A DNA stretch of 13,459 bases from Porphyromonadaceae bacterium (GTDB lineage: Bacteria; Bacteroidota; Bacteroidia; Bacteroidales; Paludibacteraceae). The notes beneath the pieces are model-generated. The model had not been told where the DNA came from. It ran no database searches and saw nothing but the letters and a program-made list of their open reading frames with translations. The stretch's first letter is position 1, and every line of letters starts with the position of its first letter. Below are positions 1 to 7,109 of the stretch, piece by piece. Where the stretch lies: NCBI GenBank assembly GCA_905372605.1, contig CAJPPQ010000021.1, positions 1-13,459 on the forward strand, read 5' to 3'. The translations under genes were made by a program, and so were the position numbers.

Positions 1-304
1 GCCGTAATATCGTTACAAAATTACAATAAAATTTTGACTTGGAGCAAAAAGGCACATCTGTAGATTCAACAGGCAAGGTTATAAAAAAGAGAAAAAGGCG
101 ATTCGAAGAAAAGCGACTTTCACAGTCTTTGGTTTAATATAAGTTGGACTTTCGTAATAAGCTACCGTATACAGCGTCTTCTCCGAACAATCACCACACC
201 CACAACAGACACATATAAAACGACTTACAGCAAAAAAGCCCAACACTAACATTATCGATTCGACAAAATTGTACTACCTTTGTAAAAATAGCTGCAAAAG
301 TAAT
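1..304. other. Leader region without a confident gene
   Basis: I see no supportable gene here. Plus frame 1 is open from the left edge to a TAG at 61-63 (20 codons). Plus frame 3 is open from 30 to a TAA at 135-137 and would encode a Lys/Arg-rich tail, but it has an in-frame TAA at 27-29 and no start codon. Either could be the end of a gene lying to the left, or chance. The stretch from 140 to 268 shows no hairpin, tRNA or repeat. Bases 275-304 are the promoter and leader of the following gene. Confidence 0.5.
275..282 (+). promoter_or_regulatory. Bacteroidetes -7 promoter box for the lipid A deacylase-like gene
   Basis: TACCTTTG matches the Bacteroidetes -7 consensus TAnnTTTG exactly. It lies 22 nt upstream of the ATG at 305. 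No clear TTTG -33 partner is visible about 19 nt upstream, so the call rests on the -7 box and its position. It matters because it lies downstream of a possible TTG start at 269, which would therefore not be transcribed. Confidence 0.6.
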
Positions 305-1513
305 ATGCTATCGAATGTCGTTGCTCTCAGAGGTCTTATAATTGCAATACTACTTTCTTCTACAACACTTTACGCACAGTACAAATACACTGCAAAAAGT
401 GCTTTTTACGGAGGCTGGATTGTTCCGCACTCTAAGAACCTCGATGCCATTGCCAAAGGCGCAGTACTTGGTGGAGAGTTGTCACTCGAATGGAAGTCGG
501 AGCAGGGTGAAAACAATTGGCAGCAGTATTGGCATTTCCCGAATATCGGTATTGGACTCGGCTTTATCAATCTGGGCAACAACCAATTACTCGGCAATGC
601 GATTTACGGCTATCCGTACGTATCTATTCCTATGTACGGCAGCAATCACTTGGCAATCAATCTAAAAATAGGCACAGGGCTTAGTTTTGTTACAAAAACT
701 TGGTATGATGCCGATATGTCGCGAGGAGTCGATGCAGGTACAGCCAATTCTGCTTTCAGTTTCCCCGTCAATTGCTATCTTACGGCAAGCACAAATTTCG
801 CATATCGCATTGGCGAGCGTCTGTCGCTTGCGGGCGATGTGGGATATTCGCACATGAGCAATGGCAGTTTTCGCAACCCTAATTTCGGGGTGAATATCAT
901 CTACGCTCAGTTGGGGGTAAAATACGACTTCTTGGCTCACAACGCAACGACACGATACGACACTGAATATCAGCCACCTGCAGCCCTCGAAGCAAAAACC
1001 GTGATATCGGGATTCTCGCGTGAAATACATTACAGAGACCACAAAAGTTTTTTCGTAGGCTCGCTACATATAGGCGTCACTACACCTATAACTAACTGGT
1101 ATTCACTTGGAGGCGGAGTAGACGCTTTCTACGACGGAGCTTTCACGAAACGCCCTTCGGACGATAATCCACTGTTTACCAGATACAAAATCGACGAAGA
1201 CAAGTTTAGCAATAAACTAAGAGTCGGTATATCCGTAAATAACGAAGTGATAATGGGACGATTGAGCGGTATTATCGACTTAGGCATATACCTATACGAT
1301 CCGATAAAAAACTCATCACCGCACACAAACAGCCGACGTGGAATATTTTACTCATATAACATTAATAATGAGGATGGTTGGAACTATATCAGACTTGCAA
1401 TACGGTACAAAATTCACAAAAACCTCGCTCTTCAAGGGGGAATAAAGTTACATCGGAATGTGGCGGAAATGCTCGAGTTTGGAGTGGGTTATTTACTTCC
1501 AATATACAAATAG
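305..1513 (+). CDS. PagL/acyloxyacyl hydrolase-like outer-membrane lipid A deacylase
   Basis: Predicted outer-membrane beta-barrel enzyme of 402 residues that would remove an acyl chain from lipid A. The ATG at 305 gives a good signal peptide: a hydrophobic stretch (GLIIAILLSSTTLYA) ending near residue 26. The longer frame from TTG 269 begins upstream of the promoter box. The key motif is HMSNGSFRNPNFGVN, with His183, Ser185 and Asn186; it matches the His-x-Ser-Asn active-site signature of PagL. Alternating hydrophobic strands fill the protein and it ends in a barrel-like strand (FGVGYLLPIYK). It is more than twice the length of classical PagL (about 150-180 residues); the second half, with a KLHRNVAEMLEFGVGY-type ending, is as I recall it in Bacteroidetes acyloxyacyl hydrolase-like proteins. 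Substrate and the position cleaved cannot be read from sequence. It appears to be a single-gene transcript. Confidence 0.75.
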   Translation: MLSNVVALRGLIIAILLSSTTLYAQYKYTAKSAFYGGWIVPHSKNLDAIAKGAVLGGELSLEWKSEQGENNWQQYWHFPNIGIGLGFINLGNNQLLGNAIYGYPYVSIPMYGSNHLAINLKIGTGLSFVTKTWYDADMSRGVDAGTANSAFSFPVNCYLTASTNFAYRIGERLSLAGDVGYSHMSNGSFRNPNFGVNIIYAQLGVKYDFLAHNATTRYDTEYQPPAALEAKTVISGFSREIHYRDHKSFFVGSLHIGVTTPITNWYSLGGGVDAFYDGAFTKRPSDDNPLFTRYKIDEDKFSNKLRVGISVNNEVIMGRLSGIIDLGIYLYDPIKNSSPHTNSRRGIFYSYNINNEDGWNYIRLAIRYKIHKNLALQGGIKLHRNVAEMLEFGVGYLLPIYK

Positions 1514-1628
1514 AGTAATTTTCGTATACAGTTGATTACCAACATACAACCACACATTGTTTTCGAGTCGCACCTATTATAAACTCAAAATATAGTAGAA
1601 TCGTATCGGCGAATTGATTTATTATTAT

Positions 1629-1636
1629 TATCTTTG
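1629..1636 (+). promoter_or_regulatory. Bacteroidetes -7 promoter box for yajC
   Basis: TATCTTTG fits TAnnTTTG and sits 32 nt upstream of the yajC ATG in an AT-rich stretch. A -33 TTTG at the usual spacing is not evident. It would drive yajC, ybbR and coaE. Confidence 0.55.
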
Positions 1637-1668
1637 CACAAATTTTCTTATATAAATATATTATTATT

Positions 1669-1998
1669 ATGACATTAGCAACAGTTTTATTACAAGCAGC
1701 TACGGGTTTCGGTGGCGGCAGTGCGTGGAGTACAATTTTAATGTTTGCCCTTCTTATAGTGGTATTCTACTTTTTCCTCATTCGTCCACAGAGTAAACGC
1801 CAAAAAGAAATTCGTAAGTTTCAAGACTCATTGGAAAATGGTAAAAGTGTTATCACTCAGGGAGGTATATATGGTAAAATAAGGGAAGTAAAAGACAACT
1901 ACGTGATTTTGGAGATAGCAGACGGTGTAAAAATAAAGGTGAACAAAAATATGGTATTCGATTCGTCGGATCCGGCCTCGACAGAAAGTACAAAATAA
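1669..1998 (+). CDS. yajC: YajC, Sec translocon accessory subunit
   Basis: A 109-residue inner-membrane protein of the YajC family, the small partner of SecDF that assists export through SecYEG. One transmembrane helix lies at about residues 20-38 (TILMFALLIVVFYFFLI). The family signature RPQSKRQKE follows directly at 39-47, then a basic amphipathic segment and a small cytoplasmic beta domain (VITQGGIYGKI, VKDNYVILEIADGVKIKVNK). Length and architecture are normal for the family. The start is the only ATG close to the promoter box, and a TA-rich leader precedes it. It is followed after 92 nt by the YbbR-domain gene and then coaE, an order I know from other Bacteroidetes, often with nusB in front; nusB is not present here. 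Confidence 0.93.
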   Translation: MTLATVLLQAATGFGGGSAWSTILMFALLIVVFYFFLIRPQSKRQKEIRKFQDSLENGKSVITQGGIYGKIREVKDNYVILEIADGVKIKVNKNMVFDSSDPASTESTK

Positions 1999-2090
1999 GA
2001 CCGTAAGTCTCTCATAAATAGAGATAAACGCATAGACCCAAAAGTAAAAAACACGATAGGAATCGTATATTCATAATTTTATATTTAATT

Positions 2091-3065
2091 ATGATTGACG
2101 TACTTAAAAAGATTGCCGGTATAATTTTCAGGAAACAGACGGCAATCTTTTTGTTTTTTTTACTGCTGTCGGCAAACTTTTGGCTGATGCATTCGATAGG
2201 TAGTAACCGAGAGATACCTATCACATACACAGTAGAATACGTAAACCTTCCAAACAATGTAAAGATTACCAACACGCTCGAAAAGGAGATAAATGTATCG
2301 GTAGCCGATGCCAAAACATCTTTTGTAAAGTACTTTTTTGTGAAACAGACAGAGCATTTGGTAATTGATTTGAAGGACATTAACCGCAATATAAAATCGG
2401 GACGCAAGACTTATTCGATCGATAATATTGTAAAAAATGCTGTAAAAAATGACTTCGGAAAAGAGTCCAATATATCTAATTTTACGCCTAAAGTAATTGT
2501 AGTAGAATACATTACTCTAGAGAACAAAAGAGTTACTGTAGTACTCGACAGCGATATTCCCGTAAAAAATCAATACATACTCTCGGATACTGTGGGTATA
2601 TATCCCAGTACTGTAACCATCTACGGCTCAATACAAGATATAAGTATGATAGATACGATAAGAATCAACGACTTATCGACAGACTCTCTAAGCAAAAGCA
2701 AAACAATATTTTACACATTCAAAAACGATAAAAGATTCTCTTACGACCCCGACGGAGTAAAACTGAAAATATCGATAGACAAATCGACCGAGAAGACTAT
2801 GCCTATCGATATAGAATACAGGAATGTACCTGAGGGGCTCACTATGAAGGCATTCCCGCAAAAAGTGAATATAAGCGTAATAGTACCTATCGGCAAGTAT
2901 AATGATGTGGATAGCAAAGACTTTACCGCTGAGATAGACTACAATCAACGTACGGCAGACAATCGTTGTCCGATAACGATTGTGTCGAAATTGTCTAACA
3001 CAAAGATATTGAGAGTATTTCCACAAGAAGCGGAGTTTTCGCTGGAATACACGAAAGAGAAATGA
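2091..3065 (+). CDS. ybbR: YbbR-domain membrane-anchored protein
   Basis: A 324-residue protein with a short cytoplasmic N-terminus, one transmembrane helix at about residues 17-37 (TAIFLFFLLLSANFWLMH) and a long extracytoplasmic part made of beta-rich repeats of the YbbR type. The repeats are best seen at about 40-125 (IPITYTVEYVNLPNNV) and about 235-320 (MPIDIEYRNVPEGL). In Firmicutes YbbR/CdaR regulates the diadenylate cyclase CdaA. Here no cyclase gene is adjacent, so that role is not supported and the function in this organism is unknown. The stop overlaps the coaE start as ATGA, which suggests translational coupling. It is AT-richer than the LRR gene at the right of the window. The leader 1999-2090 has only weak 4-5 bp hairpins and no clear promoter, so transcription probably continues from yajC. 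Confidence 0.85.
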   Translation: MIDVLKKIAGIIFRKQTAIFLFFLLLSANFWLMHSIGSNREIPITYTVEYVNLPNNVKITNTLEKEINVSVADAKTSFVKYFFVKQTEHLVIDLKDINRNIKSGRKTYSIDNIVKNAVKNDFGKESNISNFTPKVIVVEYITLENKRVTVVLDSDIPVKNQYILSDTVGIYPSTVTIYGSIQDISMIDTIRINDLSTDSLSKSKTIFYTFKNDKRFSYDPDGVKLKISIDKSTEKTMPIDIEYRNVPEGLTMKAFPQKVNISVIVPIGKYNDVDSKDFTAEIDYNQRTADNRCPITIVSKLSNTKILRVFPQEAEFSLEYTKEK

Positions 3066-3643
3066 GGCATGCCATAAAGATAGGACTTACCGGTGGTATC
3101 GGAAGCGGTAAATCTATGGTTTCCAAACTACTGACAACATACGAAATCGCTGTTTACGATTCGGATACAAGGGCGAAATCTTTGATGGAAACCGACGATA
3201 AAATCATACACTCTATAACACAAATATTTGGTAAAGAAGCGTATACCGATTGCAAGCTGAATAGGCGTTTCGTGGCAGAAGAGGTTTTTGCATCATCGTC
3301 GAAACTATTGCAAATAAACTCAATAGTACACTCAGCGGTAATCGACGATTTTAGTAGATGGGCAGAGCGACAGGCGACAGACATATTGGTATTCGAGTCT
3401 GCCATAATATTCGAAAACGGTTTAGAGAAGTATTTCGACAAGATTATAGCTGTCGTAGCACCACAAAAATTGCGTATAGAGCGAGTAAAAATGCGTTCGG
3501 GAATGTCGCGGAAAGAGATACTGAACCGCATAAAAAATCAGACGTCGAGCAAGACACTCCGACAACGAGCCGACTACGTGGTAATAAACGACGACCGAAC
3601 GGCTATAATACCACAAGTGGAGAGCATACTGAAATCTATTTGA
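3062..3643 (+). CDS. coaE: Dephospho-CoA kinase CoaE
   Basis: Catalyses the last step of coenzyme A synthesis, ATP-dependent phosphorylation of the 3'-hydroxyl of dephospho-CoA, in the cytoplasm. The 193-residue protein begins with the P-loop GLTGGIGSGKS (residues 8-18). It then has the YDSDTRAK segment (32-39) that carries the family's conserved Asp, a lid-type segment VAPQKLRIERVKMRSGMS (132-149), and the C-terminal element DYVVINDDRT (171-180). Length is slightly short of, but within, the usual 195-210 range. Its ATG overlaps the ybbR stop by ATGA. Its 3' end overlaps the 3' end of radA on the other strand by 8 nt, so it has no room for its own terminator after the stop codon. Confidence 0.95.
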   Translation: MRHAIKIGLTGGIGSGKSMVSKLLTTYEIAVYDSDTRAKSLMETDDKIIHSITQIFGKEAYTDCKLNRRFVAEEVFASSSKLLQINSIVHSAVIDDFSRWAERQATDILVFESAIIFENGLEKYFDKIIAVVAPQKLRIERVKMRSGMSRKEILNRIKNQTSSKTLRQRADYVVINDDRTAIIPQVESILKSI

Positions 3644-5006
3644 AAAGCAGGCGAAAGGCTTCGTCGATTTTACCGACAGGTACTATCTCTATCTTCGACT
3701 TGGGCTTCGATAGTTGCGAGAAATTGTATTGGGGTACAAGTATTTTACCGAAACCGAGCCGCTCAGCTTCGGCGATACGATTTTCTATCCGATTGACAGG
3801 GCGTATCTCGCCCGACAATCCGACTTCGCCCGTCATAGCGATAGTTTTGTCGATAGCAATATCGAAATTCGACGACAATACGGCAGATGCCACCGCCAAA
3901 TCTATGGCGGTATCGGTAACCCTAAGACCTCCGGCTATGTTTAGAAAAACGTCTTTTTGAGCGAGTTTGAACCCTGCTCTTTTTTCGAGGACAGCCAGAA
4001 GCATATTCATACGTCGTATGTCGAAGCCTGTTGCCGAGCGTTGCGGAGTGCCATAGGCAGCAGTACTCACCAATGCCTGTACCTCGATAAGAAACGGACG
4101 TATCCCCTCCAGCATAGCAGCAATAGCCACACCGCTCAAATCGCTATTGGTCTGAGATATAAGCAATTCCGACGGATTGCTTACTTCGCGCAACCCGCTT
4201 TGTTGCATCTCGAAAATAGCAAGTTCGTCGGTAGAACCGAAGCGATTCTTATTGGTGCGCAAGATTCGGTATATATAGTGACGGTCTCCCTCGAACTGTA
4301 AGACGGTATCTACTATGTGCTCCAGCAGTTTAGGACCGGCAATAGTACCGTCTTTGGTGATATGACCGATAAGTACGACCGGTATATTGGTCTGTTTAGC
4401 AAACTTGAGCAGAGCCGAGGCACACTCGCGGACTTGTGTGATACTACCCGGCGACGAATCGACTGTCTCTGTGGCGATTGTCTGTATGGAGTCGACTATA
4501 ACGAGGTCGGGCTCCACGGCTTTTATCTGAGTAAATATCTGTTCCAAAGAGTTTTCGCTCAATATGAAACAGTTGCTTTGCGGCTGCCCGATACGTTCGG
4601 CTCTGATTTTCAACTGGCTGATACTCTCTTCGCCCGACACATAAAGAATCTTTTTTTCCTTCATATTCAGAGCTATTTGCAATACAAGAGTAGATTTGCC
4701 TATTCCCGGCTCACCGCCTATGAGTACGAGCGAACCCAATACAAGCCCTCCACCGAGAACCTTATTGAACTCGGCAGAAGTAGTGTCGATACGTACTTCT
4801 CTGGTAATCTTCACATCGTTGATAAGCTGTGGCCGTGTATTTTGCGTAACGTTTATATATCCGTGTGGAACCTTGTCGGGCACGGTCTTAGCTACTTTTT
4901 GTTCGACGAAAGAGTTCCAAGCCCCGCAGCTCGGACATTTCCCATAAGCTTTGGGATAGTCCATACCGCAAGATGTACATAGAAAAACGATTTTATCTTT
5001 TGCCAT
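3636..5006 (-). CDS. radA: DNA repair protein RadA (Sms)
   Basis: RecA-like ATPase and branch-migration helicase that processes recombination intermediates. The 456-residue protein has all hallmarks in order: a four-cysteine zinc finger (C10, C13, C24, C27; CTSC and CPSC), Walker A GGEPGIGKST at 97-106, Walker B region LVIVDSIQT (168-176), the RadA-specific KNRFG motif at 253-257, and a C-terminal Lon-protease-like domain from about 290 (GGLRVTDTAIDLAVASA). Length is normal. The start ATG is 51 nt downstream of the msrBA stop, making it probably the last gene of the recF transcript. The spacer holds only near-matches to the promoter box on the minus strand (TACCATTG), so a weak internal promoter is possible. 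The end overlaps coaE tail to tail. Confidence 0.96.
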   Translation of the reverse strand: MAKDKIVFLCTSCGMDYPKAYGKCPSCGAWNSFVEQKVAKTVPDKVPHGYINVTQNTRPQLINDVKITREVRIDTTSAEFNKVLGGGLVLGSLVLIGGEPGIGKSTLVLQIALNMKEKKILYVSGEESISQLKIRAERIGQPQSNCFILSENSLEQIFTQIKAVEPDLVIVDSIQTIATETVDSSPGSITQVRECASALLKFAKQTNIPVVLIGHITKDGTIAGPKLLEHIVDTVLQFEGDRHYIYRILRTNKNRFGSTDELAIFEMQQSGLREVSNPSELLISQTNSDLSGVAIAAMLEGIRPFLIEVQALVSTAAYGTPQRSATGFDIRRMNMLLAVLEKRAGFKLAQKDVFLNIAGGLRVTDTAIDLAVASAVLSSNFDIAIDKTIAMTGEVGLSGEIRPVNRIENRIAEAERLGFGKILVPQYNFSQLSKPKSKIEIVPVGKIDEAFRLLFK

Positions 5007-5057
5007 ACTACACAGAGAATCTTTTGTTTATCGATGGTATTATATCAATGGTACGTA

Positions 5058-6023
5058 TCAGAATATTTTGGTATATTTATGGCAATAAGGGCGTTCGCCT
5101 TTATGTTCGTAGTATTGTTGATGATAGTTTTCGGCTCTCCAGAAACGTGCTGCCGGACGTAGCATAGTAGCTACTTTATACCCTTTGGCTGTAAGAATAT
5201 CGATATATTTCTGTGCTATATTTTTCTGTATTTCATTGGTATAAAATATACAAGAAAGATACTGCTGTCCGATATCGGGTCCTTGTCCGTTGGTCTGAGT
5301 GAAATCGTGTGTCTCGAAAAAGAGACGCACCATATCGTCGTACGAAGTGGCTGTGGTATCGAATACGACCTCTGTGGTTTCGAGGTGTCCGGTAGTTTGA
5401 GTACAAACATCTTTGTACGACGGATGGTCGAGATGCCCACCCATAAAACCTACGGTAGTATGTTTGACGCCATTGGCTTTCATGAAATAGAACTCCGTAC
5501 CCCAGAAGCATCCCGACGAGAAGTATGCGGTATCGGTATTCGGGATTTCGTCGGCGACAAACAGCATAGATATGGAATTGACACAGTGGCGAGTCTGCTT
5601 GTCGGTAAAACCTTCGTTGAGAAAGACATGACCCAGATGCGCTCCGCATTGGTTGCAGACGATTTCGGTACGCATACCGTCGGCATCGGGCAGACGCTTT
5701 ACGGCACCCTTTATCTCATCGTCGAACGATGGCCAGCCACAGCGAGAATCAAACTTATCTTCAGACCTATACAGTGGCGTATTGCACCGACGGCAGACAT
5801 AGGTACCCGTACGTTTGTTGTTAAGATATTCGCCACTAAAAGGGCGTTCGGTATCTTTGTAGACGATAACACGCTCTTCTTCGGGAGTAAGACTATTGTA
5901 TTGCATTATTTTGTAGTTTATTTCATTAGACTTATGGTTTGTATTGGTCTGCGACACACATTTATTTGAGCACAAGACGGAAGACAAGATAAACAATGTC
6001 GCTATTTTAATCGAGCTTTTCAT
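5058..6023 (-). CDS. msrBA: Exported bifunctional methionine sulfoxide reductase MsrB-MsrA
   Basis: Reduces both stereoisomers of methionine sulfoxide in oxidised proteins. The 321 residues hold an N-terminal signal peptide (hydrophobic IATLFILSSVLC, likely cut near CVSQT). The MsrB domain (about 42-158) follows, with zinc cysteines C77/C80 (CRRC) and C123/C126 (CNQC) and catalytic C147 in RHCVNS. The MsrA domain (about 165-315) has catalytic C172 in GCFWG. The B-then-A order is the reverse of the classical MsrA-MsrB fusion but common in Bacteroidetes. Neither cysteine of the leader sits in a good lipobox (SVLC, SNKC), so I infer a soluble periplasmic enzyme. Met40 (codon at 5904-5906) directly precedes the MsrB core (QYNSLTPEEERV) and could be an alternative start giving a cytosolic form. 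The first ATG overlaps the end of the upstream transferase gene by 17 nt. Confidence 0.93.
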   Translation of the reverse strand: MKSSIKIATLFILSSVLCSNKCVSQTNTNHKSNEINYKIMQYNSLTPEEERVIVYKDTERPFSGEYLNNKRTGTYVCRRCNTPLYRSEDKFDSRCGWPSFDDEIKGAVKRLPDADGMRTEIVCNQCGAHLGHVFLNEGFTDKQTRHCVNSISMLFVADEIPNTDTAYFSSGCFWGTEFYFMKANGVKHTTVGFMGGHLDHPSYKDVCTQTTGHLETTEVVFDTTATSYDDMVRLFFETHDFTQTNGQGPDIGQQYLSCIFYTNEIQKNIAQKYIDILTAKGYKVATMLRPAARFWRAENYHQQYYEHKGERPYCHKYTKIF

Positions 6024-7095
6024 GGTGTTGTTTCTGGTTTTTGATATTAATGAACTGCCACACTATAAATATCATAAGACAACCCGTAAGTACGAATATG
6101 GCAAGTTGTACCCACTCACTATAAGATTTAAGAACGATAGCCATAAGGAAATATGCTATAGTTACCAATAGCAAGATAGCTGTAACTTGTTTATGCGAAA
6201 ATCCTAAGCTAAGCAGCAGATGATGAATATGATTGCGGTCGGCAACTAAAACAGACTTGTGGTTTATAATACGTGTGATAGCTACACGAAACACATCGAA
6301 TATGGGGATAAAAATAATAGCAATCACAGATACGGGAGCCACAGGGAAGTATAGCGAAGGGTCGGCGATAGGCGTCTTATTGAGTTCGATGAACATAAAC
6401 GCCATAAAAGAGATAATATATCCAAGCATAAGCGACCCCGAATCGCCCATAAATATCTTGCGTTTACTTCTGCCGAAAACATTGTAAAGGAAGAATACAG
6501 TAAGGGCTCCTACTACGGCAAAACCTATAATCGAATACGAATACATCTGCATAAACAGAAACCATAAACTGAAAAACAGACAATACAATATACCAAGCCC
6601 CGAGGCGAGCCCGTCGACCCCGTCGATAAGGTTGAGGGCATTTATCACAAGAGTATAACACAGATACGACAAGGCATAGCTCAATAGCGGATGAAGCTCG
6701 TATATACCCAGAATACCCGAAAGCGATGTGATACGAATATCGGCGAAATATATGAGGAAAAAGGCACATAGAGTCTCGCCCACTATCTTCCAATATGCAG
6801 AGAGAACCAGACGGTCGTCGATAAAGCCGATGACGAATATAATACAGAAGCCCACGAAGAGCGAAGGCTTCATATTGCCCGATACGACCAAGGGAATAAA
6901 GACTACCAGCAGCGAAAGAAAGATATTGACGCCTCCTATATTGGGTACGGCACCTTGGTGCGAGGTACGCTTATTGGGGCGGACTACCATATTCCGACTT
7001 TTGGCAAATTGCAGTACAAATGGCATCAATATAAGTCCGACCAAAAACGATACTGCTGCTGCTAAATAGGGAAATCTGACAAACAAATCAAACAT
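6007..7095 (-). CDS. wecA: WecA/MraY-family undecaprenyl-phosphate sugar-1-phosphate transferase
   Basis: Polytopic inner-membrane enzyme that moves a sugar-1-phosphate (GlcNAc-1-P in WecA/TagO) from a UDP-sugar to undecaprenyl phosphate, the first step of a lipid-linked polysaccharide. The 362 residues hold about ten or eleven hydrophobic helices and the family's cytoplasmic motifs: FIDDRL (91-96, the Mg-binding Asp pair), NLIDGVDGLASG (155-166), GDSGS (217-221), FDVFRV (266-271) and DRNHIHHLL (286-294). The His-rich last motif separates WecA/TagO-like enzymes from MraY, which together with the gene's location outside a division cluster argues against mraY. The sugar and the final polymer are not readable; the symbol is by family. 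The start lies 14 nt after the stop of the plug gene, so the two are probably co-transcribed. Confidence 0.88.
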   Translation of the reverse strand: MFDLFVRFPYLAAAVSFLVGLILMPFVLQFAKSRNMVVRPNKRTSHQGAVPNIGGVNIFLSLLVVFIPLVVSGNMKPSLFVGFCIIFVIGFIDDRLVLSAYWKIVGETLCAFFLIYFADIRITSLSGILGIYELHPLLSYALSYLCYTLVINALNLIDGVDGLASGLGILYCLFFSLWFLFMQMYSYSIIGFAVVGALTVFFLYNVFGRSKRKIFMGDSGSLMLGYIISFMAFMFIELNKTPIADPSLYFPVAPVSVIAIIFIPIFDVFRVAITRIINHKSVLVADRNHIHHLLLSLGFSHKQVTAILLLVTIAYFLMAIVLKSYSEWVQLAIFVLTGCLMIFIVWQFINIKNQKQHHEKLD

Positions 7096-7109
7096 TACTC
7101 CGTATTTTT

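Noticed and set aside
30..137. Possible C-terminal fragment of a gene (Lys/Arg-rich, plus frame 3)
   Set aside because: An in-frame TAA at 27-29 and lack of a start leave only 35 codons; not enough to call a gene or a pseudogene.
2053..2066. Hairpin ACGAT-AGGA-ATCGT before ybbR as a terminator or riboswitch
   Set aside because: The stem is only 5 bp with no T-tract, and the genes either side are expected to be co-transcribed.
4317..4982. 221-codon plus-strand frame opposite radA
   Set aside because: Antisense to the conserved zinc finger and Walker region of radA; its protein has no plausible domain.
5953..5974. MsrBA as a lipoprotein because of cysteines in its leader
   Set aside because: The residues before the cysteines (SVL and SNK) do not fit a lipobox, which needs a small residue at -1; a normal signal peptidase I site fits better.
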